Assembly: GCF_001458355.1 (NCBI RefSeq)
Contig: NZ_CYSA01000007.1
Location: forward strand, 188,501-252,500
Source of the DNA: Thalassovita gelatinovora
GTDB taxonomy: Bacteria; Pseudomonadota; Alphaproteobacteria; Rhodobacterales; Rhodobacteraceae
Reading direction: 5' to 3'
DNA length: 64,000 bases
Below the pieces are notes generated by a model. That model was not told the DNA's origin, searched no databases, and saw only the letters and a list, made by a program, of their open reading frames with translations. Of this stretch, positions 1 through 7,040 are shown one piece after another (positions within the stretch are counted from its first letter, which is position 1; the number at the start of each line of letters is the position of its first letter). A program made the translations under genes and the position numbers.

Positions 1-382
1 CCAGCAGTTCGCGGGAAATCAAATAATTCATCCAGACCGCCGCAGCGACGCCGACTGCGCTAAGAACGGTCAGGGGCGCGGGAATTTGCCGACCGGCACG
101 CACATTCACCCAAGCGATCAACCAGAATTGCAGCATCCACAACGAAGTCACCAAGACGCAATCGAACAACCAGATCAGATATCGCCCGCCGAGCGACAGA
201 GTCACCCCATGCGTTGGCGCGTTGAACATCGCCACCATGAAACAGAACAACAAAACCGACGTGAGTTGCAGTTTTGAAAAAACGACCTTCACCAGAACCT
301 GAAAGGTCATCCGGTAGGCCGTGCCATTCATGGCAATCACGCACACTTCATGACAGTTGGGGTTGTTTGAATTGGTCTTCAT
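1..382 (-). CDS. Membrane protein N-terminus, cut by window edge (possible LytTR-type regulator)
   Basis: An open minus-strand frame runs from an ATG at 382 off the left end of the window, so only about the first 127 residues are visible. After a hydrophilic start there are at least three hydrophobic segments (around residues 27-50, 62-85 and 97-115), so it is an inner-membrane protein. A second in-frame ATG at 331 would give a start nearer the first helix; neither has a clear ribosome site. The arrangement resembles the multi-helix sensor region that precedes a LytTR DNA-binding domain in roseobacters, but that domain would lie outside the window. The membrane assignment is seen directly; the regulator idea is inference. 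Confidence 0.5.
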   Translation of the reverse strand, partial: MKTNSNNPNCHEVCVIAMNGTAYRMTFQVLVKVVFSKLQLTSVLLFCFMVAMFNAPTHGVTLSLGGRYLIWLFDCVLVTSLWMLQFWLIAWVNVRAGRQIPAPLTVLSAVGVAAAVWMNYLISRELL

Positions 383-483
383 AAGGAAAAACGGCTTCGG
401 TAGTTAACGAGTGTGATCAATGGAATAGCGCGACGTCAGGGCTATTTCTAATTCTAATCAGTGTCTACCTGCCATTAACCTTG

Positions 484-513
484 CCCGCAGTCTTTATGGC
501 TGCGGGTTTTTTT
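484..513 (+). terminator. Orphan rho-independent terminator
   Basis: CCCGCAG and CTGCGGG form a 7-bp stem around a 9-base loop, followed by seven T. It points rightward, yet no plus-strand gene ends upstream of it in the window, and it lacks a T-run in the other direction. It may end a small RNA transcribed from about 380-450. Confidence 0.7.
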
Positions 514-639
514 CATTTCTCCCTTCGTTGAAGACAGCAGCCCGCCAATAAACACGGTTTGAAAAATCCCCGACCTTGGAATTTGTCCCGGCAGGGTTCA
601 TATAAAGACAAACGCGAAATCCCAAGGAATAGGGTTGTC

Positions 640-1563
640 ATGCTTGAACTAGGTTCCACCCCACCCGCCACCGATCTGATCAAGGACGTGACCGAGGCCA
701 ATTTCATGGCCGACGTGGTCGAAGCCAGCCAGGACGTGCCGGTGATCGTCGATTTCTGGGCCACATGGTGCGGCCCGTGCAAAACGCTGGGCCCGATGCT
801 GGAAGAGGCCGTGACCAAGGCCAAGGGCGCCGTGAAGATGGCCAAGATCGATGTAGATGCCAATCAGGGTCTGGCGCAGGCATTGGCCCAGCAGGGATTG
901 CCTTTGCAGTCGATCCCGACGGTTGTCGCCTTTGTCAAAGGCCGCCCCATCGACATGTTCCAAGGCGCGGTTCCCGGATCGGAAATCGATGCCTTCATCG
1001 CGCGCGCGATTGAAGCGGGCGGCGGTGACGCCAGCGGCGGGTTGGATGATGCTTTGGCGGCCGCCGAAGAAATGCTGGCCGAAGGTGCGGTGGATGACGC
1101 CGCCCAGACCTTTGCCGCCATTATCGAAGAAGACCCGATGAATGCCGACGCCTTTGGCGGCCTGGCACGGTGCCAGATCGCGCTGGGCGAGCTGGATCAG
1201 GCCGAAGCGGTGCTGAACGGGGTTCCGGTGGAAATTTCCGCAGCCGCCCCAATCGAAGCGGCCCATGCACAGCTGGAACTGGCGCGGCAAGCGGCCAATT
1301 CCGGCCCGCTGGACGAATTGAAAGCCGCGATCGAAGCCGATCCGGACAATTTGCAGGCCCGGTTCGATCTGGCGACAGCGCAGCATGCTGCCGGTCAGGT
1401 CGAAGAAGCGGTCGATACCTTGCTGGAACTATTCCGCCGGGATCGGGAATGGAACGACGGCGCGGCCAAGACGCAGCTGTTCACGATCTTCGACGCGCTC
1501 AAGCCCAGCGATCCGATCGTGCTGCATGGGCGTCGCAAACTCAGCTCGATGATATTTGTCTGA
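640..1563 (+). CDS. cnoX: Thioredoxin-TPR co-chaperone, CnoX/YbbN type
   Basis: 307 residues. An N-terminal thioredoxin fold (about 10-120) carries an intact WCGPC active site at about 43-47 and the cis-Pro segment SIPTVVAF. The rest (about 130-307) is alpha-helical with TPR-like repeats. This is the layout of YbbN/CnoX, a holdase and co-chaperone that protects clients under oxidative stress. E. coli CnoX has lost the CXXC motif, while alphaproteobacterial members keep it, as here, so redox activity is plausible. The frame is open upstream to 559, but the ATG at 640 has an AAGGA site before it and starts at the expected place. LON-domain and Trm112 genes follow closely, suggesting one operon. 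Confidence 0.85.
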   Translation: MLELGSTPPATDLIKDVTEANFMADVVEASQDVPVIVDFWATWCGPCKTLGPMLEEAVTKAKGAVKMAKIDVDANQGLAQALAQQGLPLQSIPTVVAFVKGRPIDMFQGAVPGSEIDAFIARAIEAGGGDASGGLDDALAAAEEMLAEGAVDDAAQTFAAIIEEDPMNADAFGGLARCQIALGELDQAEAVLNGVPVEISAAAPIEAAHAQLELARQAANSGPLDELKAAIEADPDNLQARFDLATAQHAAGQVEEAVDTLLELFRRDREWNDGAAKTQLFTIFDALKPSDPIVLHGRRKLSSMIFV

Positions 1564-1578
1564 GCGCCGGTTCGGGCT

Positions 1579-2235
1579 ATGTCCTCGATCATGACAAGAC
1601 CGATTGATCTGCCGGACACCATCCCGGTATTCCCGTTGCCCGGTGCGCTGTTGCTGCCCCGGGCCCGGCTGCCGCTACATATCTTTGAACCGCGTTATCT
1701 GGCGATGCTGGACGATGCTCTGAAAACGCCGGAACGGTTGATTGGCATGGTGCAAACCTGTCAGGCGCCGGGATGCGACAGCAACCGATTACATCAGATC
1801 GGCTGTGCCGGGCGGGTAACGCAATTTTCCGAAACCGAAGACGGCCGCTATATGATCACCCTGACGGGCATATCGCGGTTTCGCATTCGGTCCGAAGTCG
1901 ACGGGTTCGCCCCTTATCGTCGTTGCGAAGTGTCCTGGGCCGGGTTCGAAAAGGATCAGGGCGCGGAAGAACACGATCCGGGGCTAAACCGGGACGGTTT
2001 CATGGACCTGCTGACGCGGTTTTTCAAACTGCGCGGGCTGGATACCGATTGGGAAAGCATGGCCGACGCCGACGACGAATTGATGATCAATTCGCTGTCG
2101 ATGATGCTGGACTTTGCGCCCGAGGACAAACAGGCCCTGCTGGAAGCACCATGCCTGTGTACGCGGCGCGAAACACTGGTCACGCTGATCGAATATGCGC
2201 TGCGCGGCGGCGCGGATGAGGAGACGGTACAATGA
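1579..2235 (+). CDS. LON N-terminal substrate-binding domain protein
   Basis: 218 residues. The N-terminal part matches the stand-alone LON substrate-binding domain (PF02190), with the hallmark run [14 protein letters not shown] and then IFEPRYL. There is no AAA+ or protease domain, so this is not the Lon protease. Such proteins are widespread in alphaproteobacteria and their role is unknown; binding of unfolded segments is the usual guess. The start may be the ATG at 1591, which leaves a more typical N-terminus; neither start has a strong ribosome site. It begins 15 bases after cnoX and ends in an ATGA overlap with the Trm112 gene, so the three are probably translated together. Confidence 0.8.
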   Translation: MSSIMTRPIDLPDTIPVFPLPGALLLPRARLPLHIFEPRYLAMLDDALKTPERLIGMVQTCQAPGCDSNRLHQIGCAGRVTQFSETEDGRYMITLTGISRFRIRSEVDGFAPYRRCEVSWAGFEKDQGAEEHDPGLNRDGFMDLLTRFFKLRGLDTDWESMADADDELMINSLSMMLDFAPEDKQALLEAPCLCTRRETLVTLIEYALRGGADEETVQ

Positions 2236-2417
2236 CCGAAACACCCCCCCTGTTCGACCGCCATATGCTGGAGGCGCTGATTTGCCCGGTCAGCCATGGC
2301 CGGTTGGATTATGACGCCGAGGCGCAAGAGCTGATTTCGAAATCGGCCAAGCTGGCGTTTCCGATCCGCAACGGTATTCCGATCATGTTGGTCGATGAGG
2401 CACGCAAGCTGACCTAA
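2232..2417 (+). CDS. Trm112 family small protein
   Basis: 61 residues, the normal size for the bacterial YcaR/Trm112 family. The pattern LEALICPV followed later by [16 protein letters not shown] is diagnostic. Trm112 proteins in other domains of life activate methyltransferases; the bacterial role is poorly defined. Only one cysteine of the possible zinc site is present (ICPVSHG), as in many proteobacterial members. The ATG overlaps the LON-protein stop as ATGA, indicating translational coupling. Confidence 0.85.
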   Translation: MTETPPLFDRHMLEALICPVSHGRLDYDAEAQELISKSAKLAFPIRNGIPIMLVDEARKLT

Positions 2418-2438
2418 GCGGGCTGATCCGGGCCGCGT

Positions 2439-2864
2439 TCAGGATCGCCCCAGCAGCGCCAGCGTTTTGTCGCAGCGCTGACCGTCGTAAAACGCGTTCA
2501 GTACCTCGCTGAAAACCGGGTCCGCCCCGGGCAGTTCGGCAAACAGCGTGGCCGAGCTGCGCAGTTTCAGCGCGTCGATGCCGCCAAGGATGTCTTCGGG
2601 TCTGTGCCCCCTATGGGTCAGCATCAGCGCCATCATCTGCCGCAATCGCGCCCCCAGCACCGGATGAGCGAGATAGGCCGCCGCTTCGGTCAGATCGGCA
2701 ATACCGTAAAGTTGGGCGAAATTGGACCGGCCCAATCCGCGCAGCTGTGGGTAGACGTACCATATCCAATGGGTCGTCTTGCGCCCTTGGGCGATTTCCC
2801 GTTCGGCATCGGCATAATTGCGTTGCTGCGCCAGCAAGAACCGATCAAGCCCGTCCTGTTTCAT
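2439..2864 (-). CDS. DUF1810 family protein
   Basis: 141 residues. The opening DGLDRFLLAQ, then HWIWYVYPQLRGLG and later FYDGQRCDKTLALLG, are the conserved blocks of DUF1810, a small cytoplasmic family with no established function. Length is normal and the frame looks intact. It lies alone on the minus strand, convergent with the Trm112 gene and divergent from amn, so it probably has its own promoter in the 80 bases before amn. No function can be inferred from the neighbours. Confidence 0.8.
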   Translation of the reverse strand: MKQDGLDRFLLAQQRNYADAEREIAQGRKTTHWIWYVYPQLRGLGRSNFAQLYGIADLTEAAAYLAHPVLGARLRQMMALMLTHRGHRPEDILGGIDALKLRSSATLFAELPGADPVFSEVLNAFYDGQRCDKTLALLGRS

Positions 2865-2945
2865 ACCGCGCCCCGCTGTGTTTGCACGAATGGTTGAACC
2901 TGCACGGGTCCCGTGTCAACGTCGGTGGTAAAACAGGATATTGCG

Positions 2946-4430
2946 ATGACCCCCAGCGCCCCCGACCTCAGGATCGAAACGCCAAACCTGCCCGACGCCG
3001 AAGCCTTTGACGATGCCGCCGCCGCAGTTGCCCGGCTGGAAGAGCTGTATCGTGGCGCAATCGATTTCTTGGGTCAGAATTTCCGCACCGCGATGGCAAG
3101 TGGCCAGTCCGATTGCCGCTACCGCGCATTTTATCCCGAAATTCGGGTCACAACCACCAGCTTTGCCAAGATCGACAGCCGGTTGAGTTTCGGCCACCTG
3201 TCCGAACCTGGCAGTTTTGCCACCACCATCACCCGGCCCGACATGTTCCGCCATTACCTTGAGCAACAGATCGGGCTGCTGATCGAAAATCATGGTGTGC
3301 CGGTGGTGATCGGGGTTAGCGACACGCCGATGCCGGTGCATTTCGCGGTGGCGAATGAACAGGATGTCACGGTGCCACAAGAAGGCGCGGGCGATTTCAT
3401 CCTGCGTGACGTGTTCGACGTGCCGGACCTGAGCACCACCAATGACGATATCGTCAACGGCACCTACCAGATTCCCTCCGACGGAACCCAGCCTTTGGCC
3501 CCGTTCACCGCGCAGCGGGTGGATTATTCATTGGCCCGCCTGTCGCATTACACCGCCACCGATCCCGAACATTTCCAGAACCACGTGTTGTTCACCAATT
3601 ACCAGTTTTATGTGTCGGAATTCGAAGCCTATGCCCGTGACATGCTGGCCGATGCGAACAGCGGCTATACGTCGTTCGTGGCGACCGGCAACGCCGAGAT
3701 TACCGCGCCGGATCAGGATTTGCCGCGCGCCGACAAGATGCCGCAAATGCCGACCTATCACCTGAAACGCGCCGACGGATCGGGAATCACCTTGGTCAAT
3801 ATCGGGGTTGGCCCGTCGAACGCGAAGACCGCCACCGATCATATCGCGGTGTTGCGCCCGCATGCCTGGATCATGGTCGGCCATTGTGCCGGGTTGCGGT
3901 CAAGCCAGTCCTTGGGCGATTTCGTTCTGGCCCATGCGTATCTGCGCGAAGACAAGGTGTTGGATGACGACCTGCCGGTCTGGGTGCCGGTGCCGGCGCT
4001 GGCAGAAATCCAGATCGCGCTGGAACAGGCGGTGGCGCAGGAAACCCAGCTTGAAGGATATGACCTGAAGCGGGTGATGCGCACCGGCACGGTGGCCAGT
4101 CTGGATAACCGGAACTGGGAATTGCGCGATACATCCGGTCCCGTTCAGCGGCTGAGCCAATCGCGCGCGGTGGCTTTGGACATGGAAAGCGCGACCATCG
4201 CGGCCAATGGATTCCGGTTCCGGGTGCCCTATGGCACGCTTTTATGCGTCAGCGACAAGCCGCTGCATGGCGAATTGAAACTGCCCGGAATGGCGTCGGA
4301 TTTCTATAAAACGCAGGTATCGCGGCATTTGCTTATTGGCATTCGAGCGATGGAAAGGTTAAGGGAAATGCCATTGGAACGCATCCACAGCCGCAAATTG
4401 CGCAGTTTTGATGAGACAGCGTTCCTTTGA
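2946..4430 (+). CDS. amn: AMP nucleosidase
   Basis: 494 residues, close to E. coli Amn (484). The enzyme hydrolyses AMP to adenine and ribose 5-phosphate in purine salvage and adenylate control. The N-terminal AMP-nucleosidase domain (about 1-170) is followed by a nucleoside-phosphorylase fold; the run HAWIMVGHCAGLR and the late ALDMESATIAANG segment are typical of that fold, the latter containing the ribose-binding MES motif. The frame is open to a GTG at 2913, but the ATG at 2946 has an AGGA site seven bases upstream and gives the family length. It is transcribed alone, ahead of the HU gene. Confidence 0.9.
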   Translation: MTPSAPDLRIETPNLPDAEAFDDAAAAVARLEELYRGAIDFLGQNFRTAMASGQSDCRYRAFYPEIRVTTTSFAKIDSRLSFGHLSEPGSFATTITRPDMFRHYLEQQIGLLIENHGVPVVIGVSDTPMPVHFAVANEQDVTVPQEGAGDFILRDVFDVPDLSTTNDDIVNGTYQIPSDGTQPLAPFTAQRVDYSLARLSHYTATDPEHFQNHVLFTNYQFYVSEFEAYARDMLADANSGYTSFVATGNAEITAPDQDLPRADKMPQMPTYHLKRADGSGITLVNIGVGPSNAKTATDHIAVLRPHAWIMVGHCAGLRSSQSLGDFVLAHAYLREDKVLDDDLPVWVPVPALAEIQIALEQAVAQETQLEGYDLKRVMRTGTVASLDNRNWELRDTSGPVQRLSQSRAVALDMESATIAANGFRFRVPYGTLLCVSDKPLHGELKLPGMASDFYKTQVSRHLLIGIRAMERLREMPLERIHSRKLRSFDETAFL

Positions 4431-4469
4431 TCTCAAGTAAATCGTACTTTTTTGCTGGTTTAAGGCTTG

Positions 4470-4498
4470 TTGCAAGACACAATTCGTTGTGTTTATAC
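4470..4498 (+). promoter_or_regulatory. Probable promoter of the HU gene with a palindrome in the spacer
   Basis: TTGCAA at 4470-4475 and TTATAC at 4493-4498 are separated by exactly 17 bases and sit 64 bases before the HU start. The spacer contains the inverted repeat ACACAA-TTCG-TTGTGT (4477-4492), placed where a repressor or activator could act. Prediction by eye only. Confidence 0.5.
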
Positions 4499-4561
4499 GC
4501 GACATACAGTTAAATACGCGCAATGAGGCCCAAGTGATCGGGCAAGTTAAGGAGACCAAAA

Positions 4562-4849
4562 ATGGCAAAACCGATGACCAAGACCCAGCTTGTGGCTGCT
4601 CTGGCTGAAGAAATGGGCGCAGAGAAAAAAACCGCAGGCGCGGCTCTGGACGCCGTCGTAGCGATCATCACCAAAGAAGTTTCTGCCGGCGGCGCAGTGA
4701 CCCTGCCCGGCATCGGCAAAATCTACTGCCGCGAACGCCCCGAGCGTATGGTGCGCAACCCTGCCACCGGCGAGCAGATCAAGAAAGAAGCCGACAAGGT
4801 CGTGAAAATGACCATCGCAAAAGCGCTGAAAGACAGCGTGAACGGCTGA
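4562..4849 (+). CDS. hup: HU family DNA-binding protein
   Basis: 95 residues, the usual HU length. The N-terminus (MTKTQLVAALAEEMG), the flank KTAGAALDAVVAII and the arm region with GIGKIYCRERPERMVRNPATG identify the HU/IHF fold. HU bends and compacts DNA as a dimer in the nucleoid. The arm keeps the RNPATG motif whose proline intercalates into DNA. A strong AAGGAGA ribosome site lies before the ATG. A clear promoter precedes it and a rho-independent terminator follows, so it is a single-gene unit. HU versus IHF cannot be settled completely, but the simple arm and the lack of IHF-specific features favour HU. Confidence 0.93.
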   Translation: MAKPMTKTQLVAALAEEMGAEKKTAGAALDAVVAIITKEVSAGGAVTLPGIGKIYCRERPERMVRNPATGEQIKKEADKVVKMTIAKALKDSVNG

Positions 4850-4872
4850 TCTTGCATCTTTGGCAAGTTTCG

Positions 4873-4900
4873 GAAAGGGTCGCCACGGGCGGCCCTTTTC
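4873..4900 (+). terminator. Rho-independent terminator after the HU gene
   Basis: AAAGGG-T-CGCC pairs with GGCG-G-CCCTTT around an ACG loop and runs into a short T-tract. It closes the HU transcription unit before the downstream transporter. Confidence 0.8.
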
Positions 4901-4935
4901 CATTTGGTCGGGCCTTTGGAGGATAGGGTTTCACA

Positions 4936-5811
4936 ATGAATTTACGCGCGTTGGCGATGGGGCTGGCCTTTGCCCTGATGTGGTCATCGGCCTTTACTTC
5001 GGCGCGGGTGATCGTCGCCTATGCGCCGCCGATGGCGTCGCTGTCGCTGCGGTTTCTGGTGTCGGGGCTGTTGGGGATCGGGATCGCGCTGGCATTGGGT
5101 CAGAGTTTCCGGCTGACCCGGGCGCAATGGCGGGCAACCATCATTTTCGGCATCTGCCAGAACGCGCTTTATCTGGGATTGAATTTCATCGCGATGCAAA
5201 CGGTCGAAGCATCGCTGGCGTCGATCGTGGCATCGACCATGCCGTTGATGGTGGCGCTGGCGGGGTGGGTGGTGTTCCGCGACCGGCTTTCGATGCTGGG
5301 CACGGCCGGGTTGGTTTTGGGCGTGATTGGCGTGACCTTGATCATGGGGGCACGGATCGAGGCCGGGGTGGACCGCTACGGATTGGCGTTGTGTTTCATC
5401 GCCGCTGCGGCGCTGACGGTAGCGACCTTGTCGGTGCGCGGCGCGTCATCGGGCGGCAACGTGATGATGATCGTCGGGTTGCAAATGCTGGTCGGGGCCG
5501 CCTGTCTGGCGGTGGCGGCAGTGCTGTTTGAACCGTGGCATCTGACCCTGAATTGGCAATTGGGCGTCGCCTTTGCCTATACCACGCTGGTGCCGGGATT
5601 GGCCGCGACATGGGTCTGGTTCACCTTGGTCAACCAGATCGGCGCGGTGAAGGCGGCGACGTTCCATTTCCTCAACCCGTTTTTCGGTGTCGCCATCGCG
5701 GCGGCTTTGTTGGGGGAACGGTTGGGCCTGCTGGATGTGATCGGTGTCGTGATCATCGCGGCGGGCATTCTGGCGGTGCAGCTTTCGAAACAAATGCCCA
5801 CGGCGAAGTGA
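4936..5811 (+). CDS. EamA family (DMT superfamily) transporter
   Basis: 291 residues with about ten hydrophobic helices arranged as two EamA repeats. The first repeat contains SSAFTSARVIVAYAPP and LYLGLNFIAMQ; the second contains GLAATWVWFTLVNQIGAVKAATFHFLNPFFGV, which is typical of the drug/metabolite transporter superfamily. Substrates of such exporters (amino acids, metabolites, drugs) cannot be read from sequence. It lies between the HU terminator and ccdA, and ccdA follows within about 60 bases, so read-through is possible. A second unrelated EamA gene occurs near 57.1-58.0 kb. Confidence 0.85.
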   Translation: MNLRALAMGLAFALMWSSAFTSARVIVAYAPPMASLSLRFLVSGLLGIGIALALGQSFRLTRAQWRATIIFGICQNALYLGLNFIAMQTVEASLASIVASTMPLMVALAGWVVFRDRLSMLGTAGLVLGVIGVTLIMGARIEAGVDRYGLALCFIAAAALTVATLSVRGASSGGNVMMIVGLQMLVGAACLAVAAVLFEPWHLTLNWQLGVAFAYTTLVPGLAATWVWFTLVNQIGAVKAATFHFLNPFFGVAIAAALLGERLGLLDVIGVVIIAAGILAVQLSKQMPTAK

Positions 5812-5868
5812 TCCGCTGTCAGGGCATTGTTGGATGACAGAATTGCGCAGGCTGCGCATTCTGTCGCA

Positions 5869-6582
5869 ATGGAATTGCTGTTTGGATATCTGGCCGGGTT
5901 GCTGACACTGATCAACCCGTGCGTTTTGCCGGTGCTGCCGATCGTGTTGACCGGGGCATTGCAGGCGCACCGGTTGGGGCCGGTGGCGTTGGCAGCAGGG
6001 ATGAGCCTGTCCTTTGTCACGCTGGGCCTGCTGGTATCCGCCTTTGGCTTTGCTCTTGGTCTGAATGAACAGATGCTGGCGCAGGCGGGCGCGGTTTTGA
6101 TGCTGGGTTTTGGTGTGATCCTGCTATTGCCGCGTGTCGGCATGGTGTTTTCCACCGCCACTACCGGGTTTTCCAGCCGCGCATCGGCACGGCTGGATGG
6201 GTTGGATCAAGACCATCTGGGCGGGCAGTTTCTGGCCGGGCTGTTACTTGGCGCGGTGTGGAGCCCCTGTATCGGGCCGACCTTGGGCGGGGCTATCGCA
6301 TTGGCCGCGCAAGGCAGCAATCTGGGCTGGGCTGCGGCCATCATGATCAGCTTTGCTCTGGGTGTGTCGAGCATCATCCTGGTGCTTGGCTATGGCGCAC
6401 GCGGGATGCTGAACCGGCACAAACCGGTGATGCGGGCGCTGGCGGAACGGGCGCGGCCCCTGATGGGCGCGGTTTTTATCATCGTCGGGTTCGCCATCCT
6501 GTTTCAACTGCACCATCTGATCGAGGCTTGGGCGGTGGAGGCTTTGCCGATCTGGCTTCAGGACCTATCGGTTCGTTTTTGA
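5869..6582 (+). CDS. ccdA: Cytochrome c biogenesis / thiol-disulfide transporter CcdA
   Basis: 237 residues with about six transmembrane helices. The two essential cysteines stand in the expected motifs INPCVLPVLP (helix 1) and WSPCIGPTLGG (helix 4). CcdA moves reducing equivalents from cytoplasmic thioredoxin to periplasmic thiol proteins, for cytochrome c maturation or repair of oxidised thiols. The frame extends back to a TTG at 5827, but the ATG at 5869 starts directly at the first helix. The next gene, 16 bases on, encodes an exported thioredoxin, so CcdA most likely feeds that partner. Confidence 0.9.
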   Translation: MELLFGYLAGLLTLINPCVLPVLPIVLTGALQAHRLGPVALAAGMSLSFVTLGLLVSAFGFALGLNEQMLAQAGAVLMLGFGVILLLPRVGMVFSTATTGFSSRASARLDGLDQDHLGGQFLAGLLLGAVWSPCIGPTLGGAIALAAQGSNLGWAAAIMISFALGVSSIILVLGYGARGMLNRHKPVMRALAERARPLMGAVFIIVGFAILFQLHHLIEAWAVEALPIWLQDLSVRF

Positions 6583-6598
6583 TAGAAAGGAATACCGC

Positions 6599-7015
6599 AT
6601 GAAACGTCGTGACTTCATTATCCTTGGGACTGCCGGGACGGTTTTGGCGGGGCAGCCTGTCCGGGCCGACCCGCTACAATATTCCGACGGGTTGTTACAA
6701 AGCCATTTGGCGGCGGGCGATACCGTCTTTCTGGATTTCAAGGCCAGTTGGTGTTCGACCTGCGCCGCACAGGATCGGGTTTTGACCAAGCTGAAGGCGG
6801 GCAATGCCGATTACGAAGCGCATATCACCTTCATCGATGTCGATTGGGACGCGTTTGGTCAATCCGATCTGGTCAAGCGCCTGCGTATTCCGCGCCGGTC
6901 GACATTGGTGGTGCTGAAGGGCGATCAGGAATACGGTCGCATCGTGGCGCAAACCGGCACCGCACAAATCCAGCAATTGATGGATGGTGCGCTGGCGCTG
7001 GCGCAAAGCAGCTGA
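6599..7015 (+). CDS. Exported thioredoxin-fold protein with Tat-like signal
   Basis: 138 residues. The N-terminus MKRRDFIILGTAG is a twin-arginine-type signal, cut near VRADP. The mature part holds a thioredoxin fold with FLDFKASWCSTC (active site CSTC) and a cis-Pro-like RIPRRSTLVVL segment, resembling the C-terminal domain of DsbD. It is probably reduced by CcdA encoded immediately upstream, making a split DsbD-like pair that delivers electrons in the periplasm. The target is unknown. The adjacent convergent gene encodes a secreted protein with six cysteines in one insert, but a link to it is only speculation. Confidence 0.82.
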   Translation: MKRRDFIILGTAGTVLAGQPVRADPLQYSDGLLQSHLAAGDTVFLDFKASWCSTCAAQDRVLTKLKAGNADYEAHITFIDVDWDAFGQSDLVKRLRIPRRSTLVVLKGDQEYGRIVAQTGTAQIQQLMDGALALAQSS

Positions 7016-7040
7016 TCAGGCAGTCAACACCTTTCGCGGG

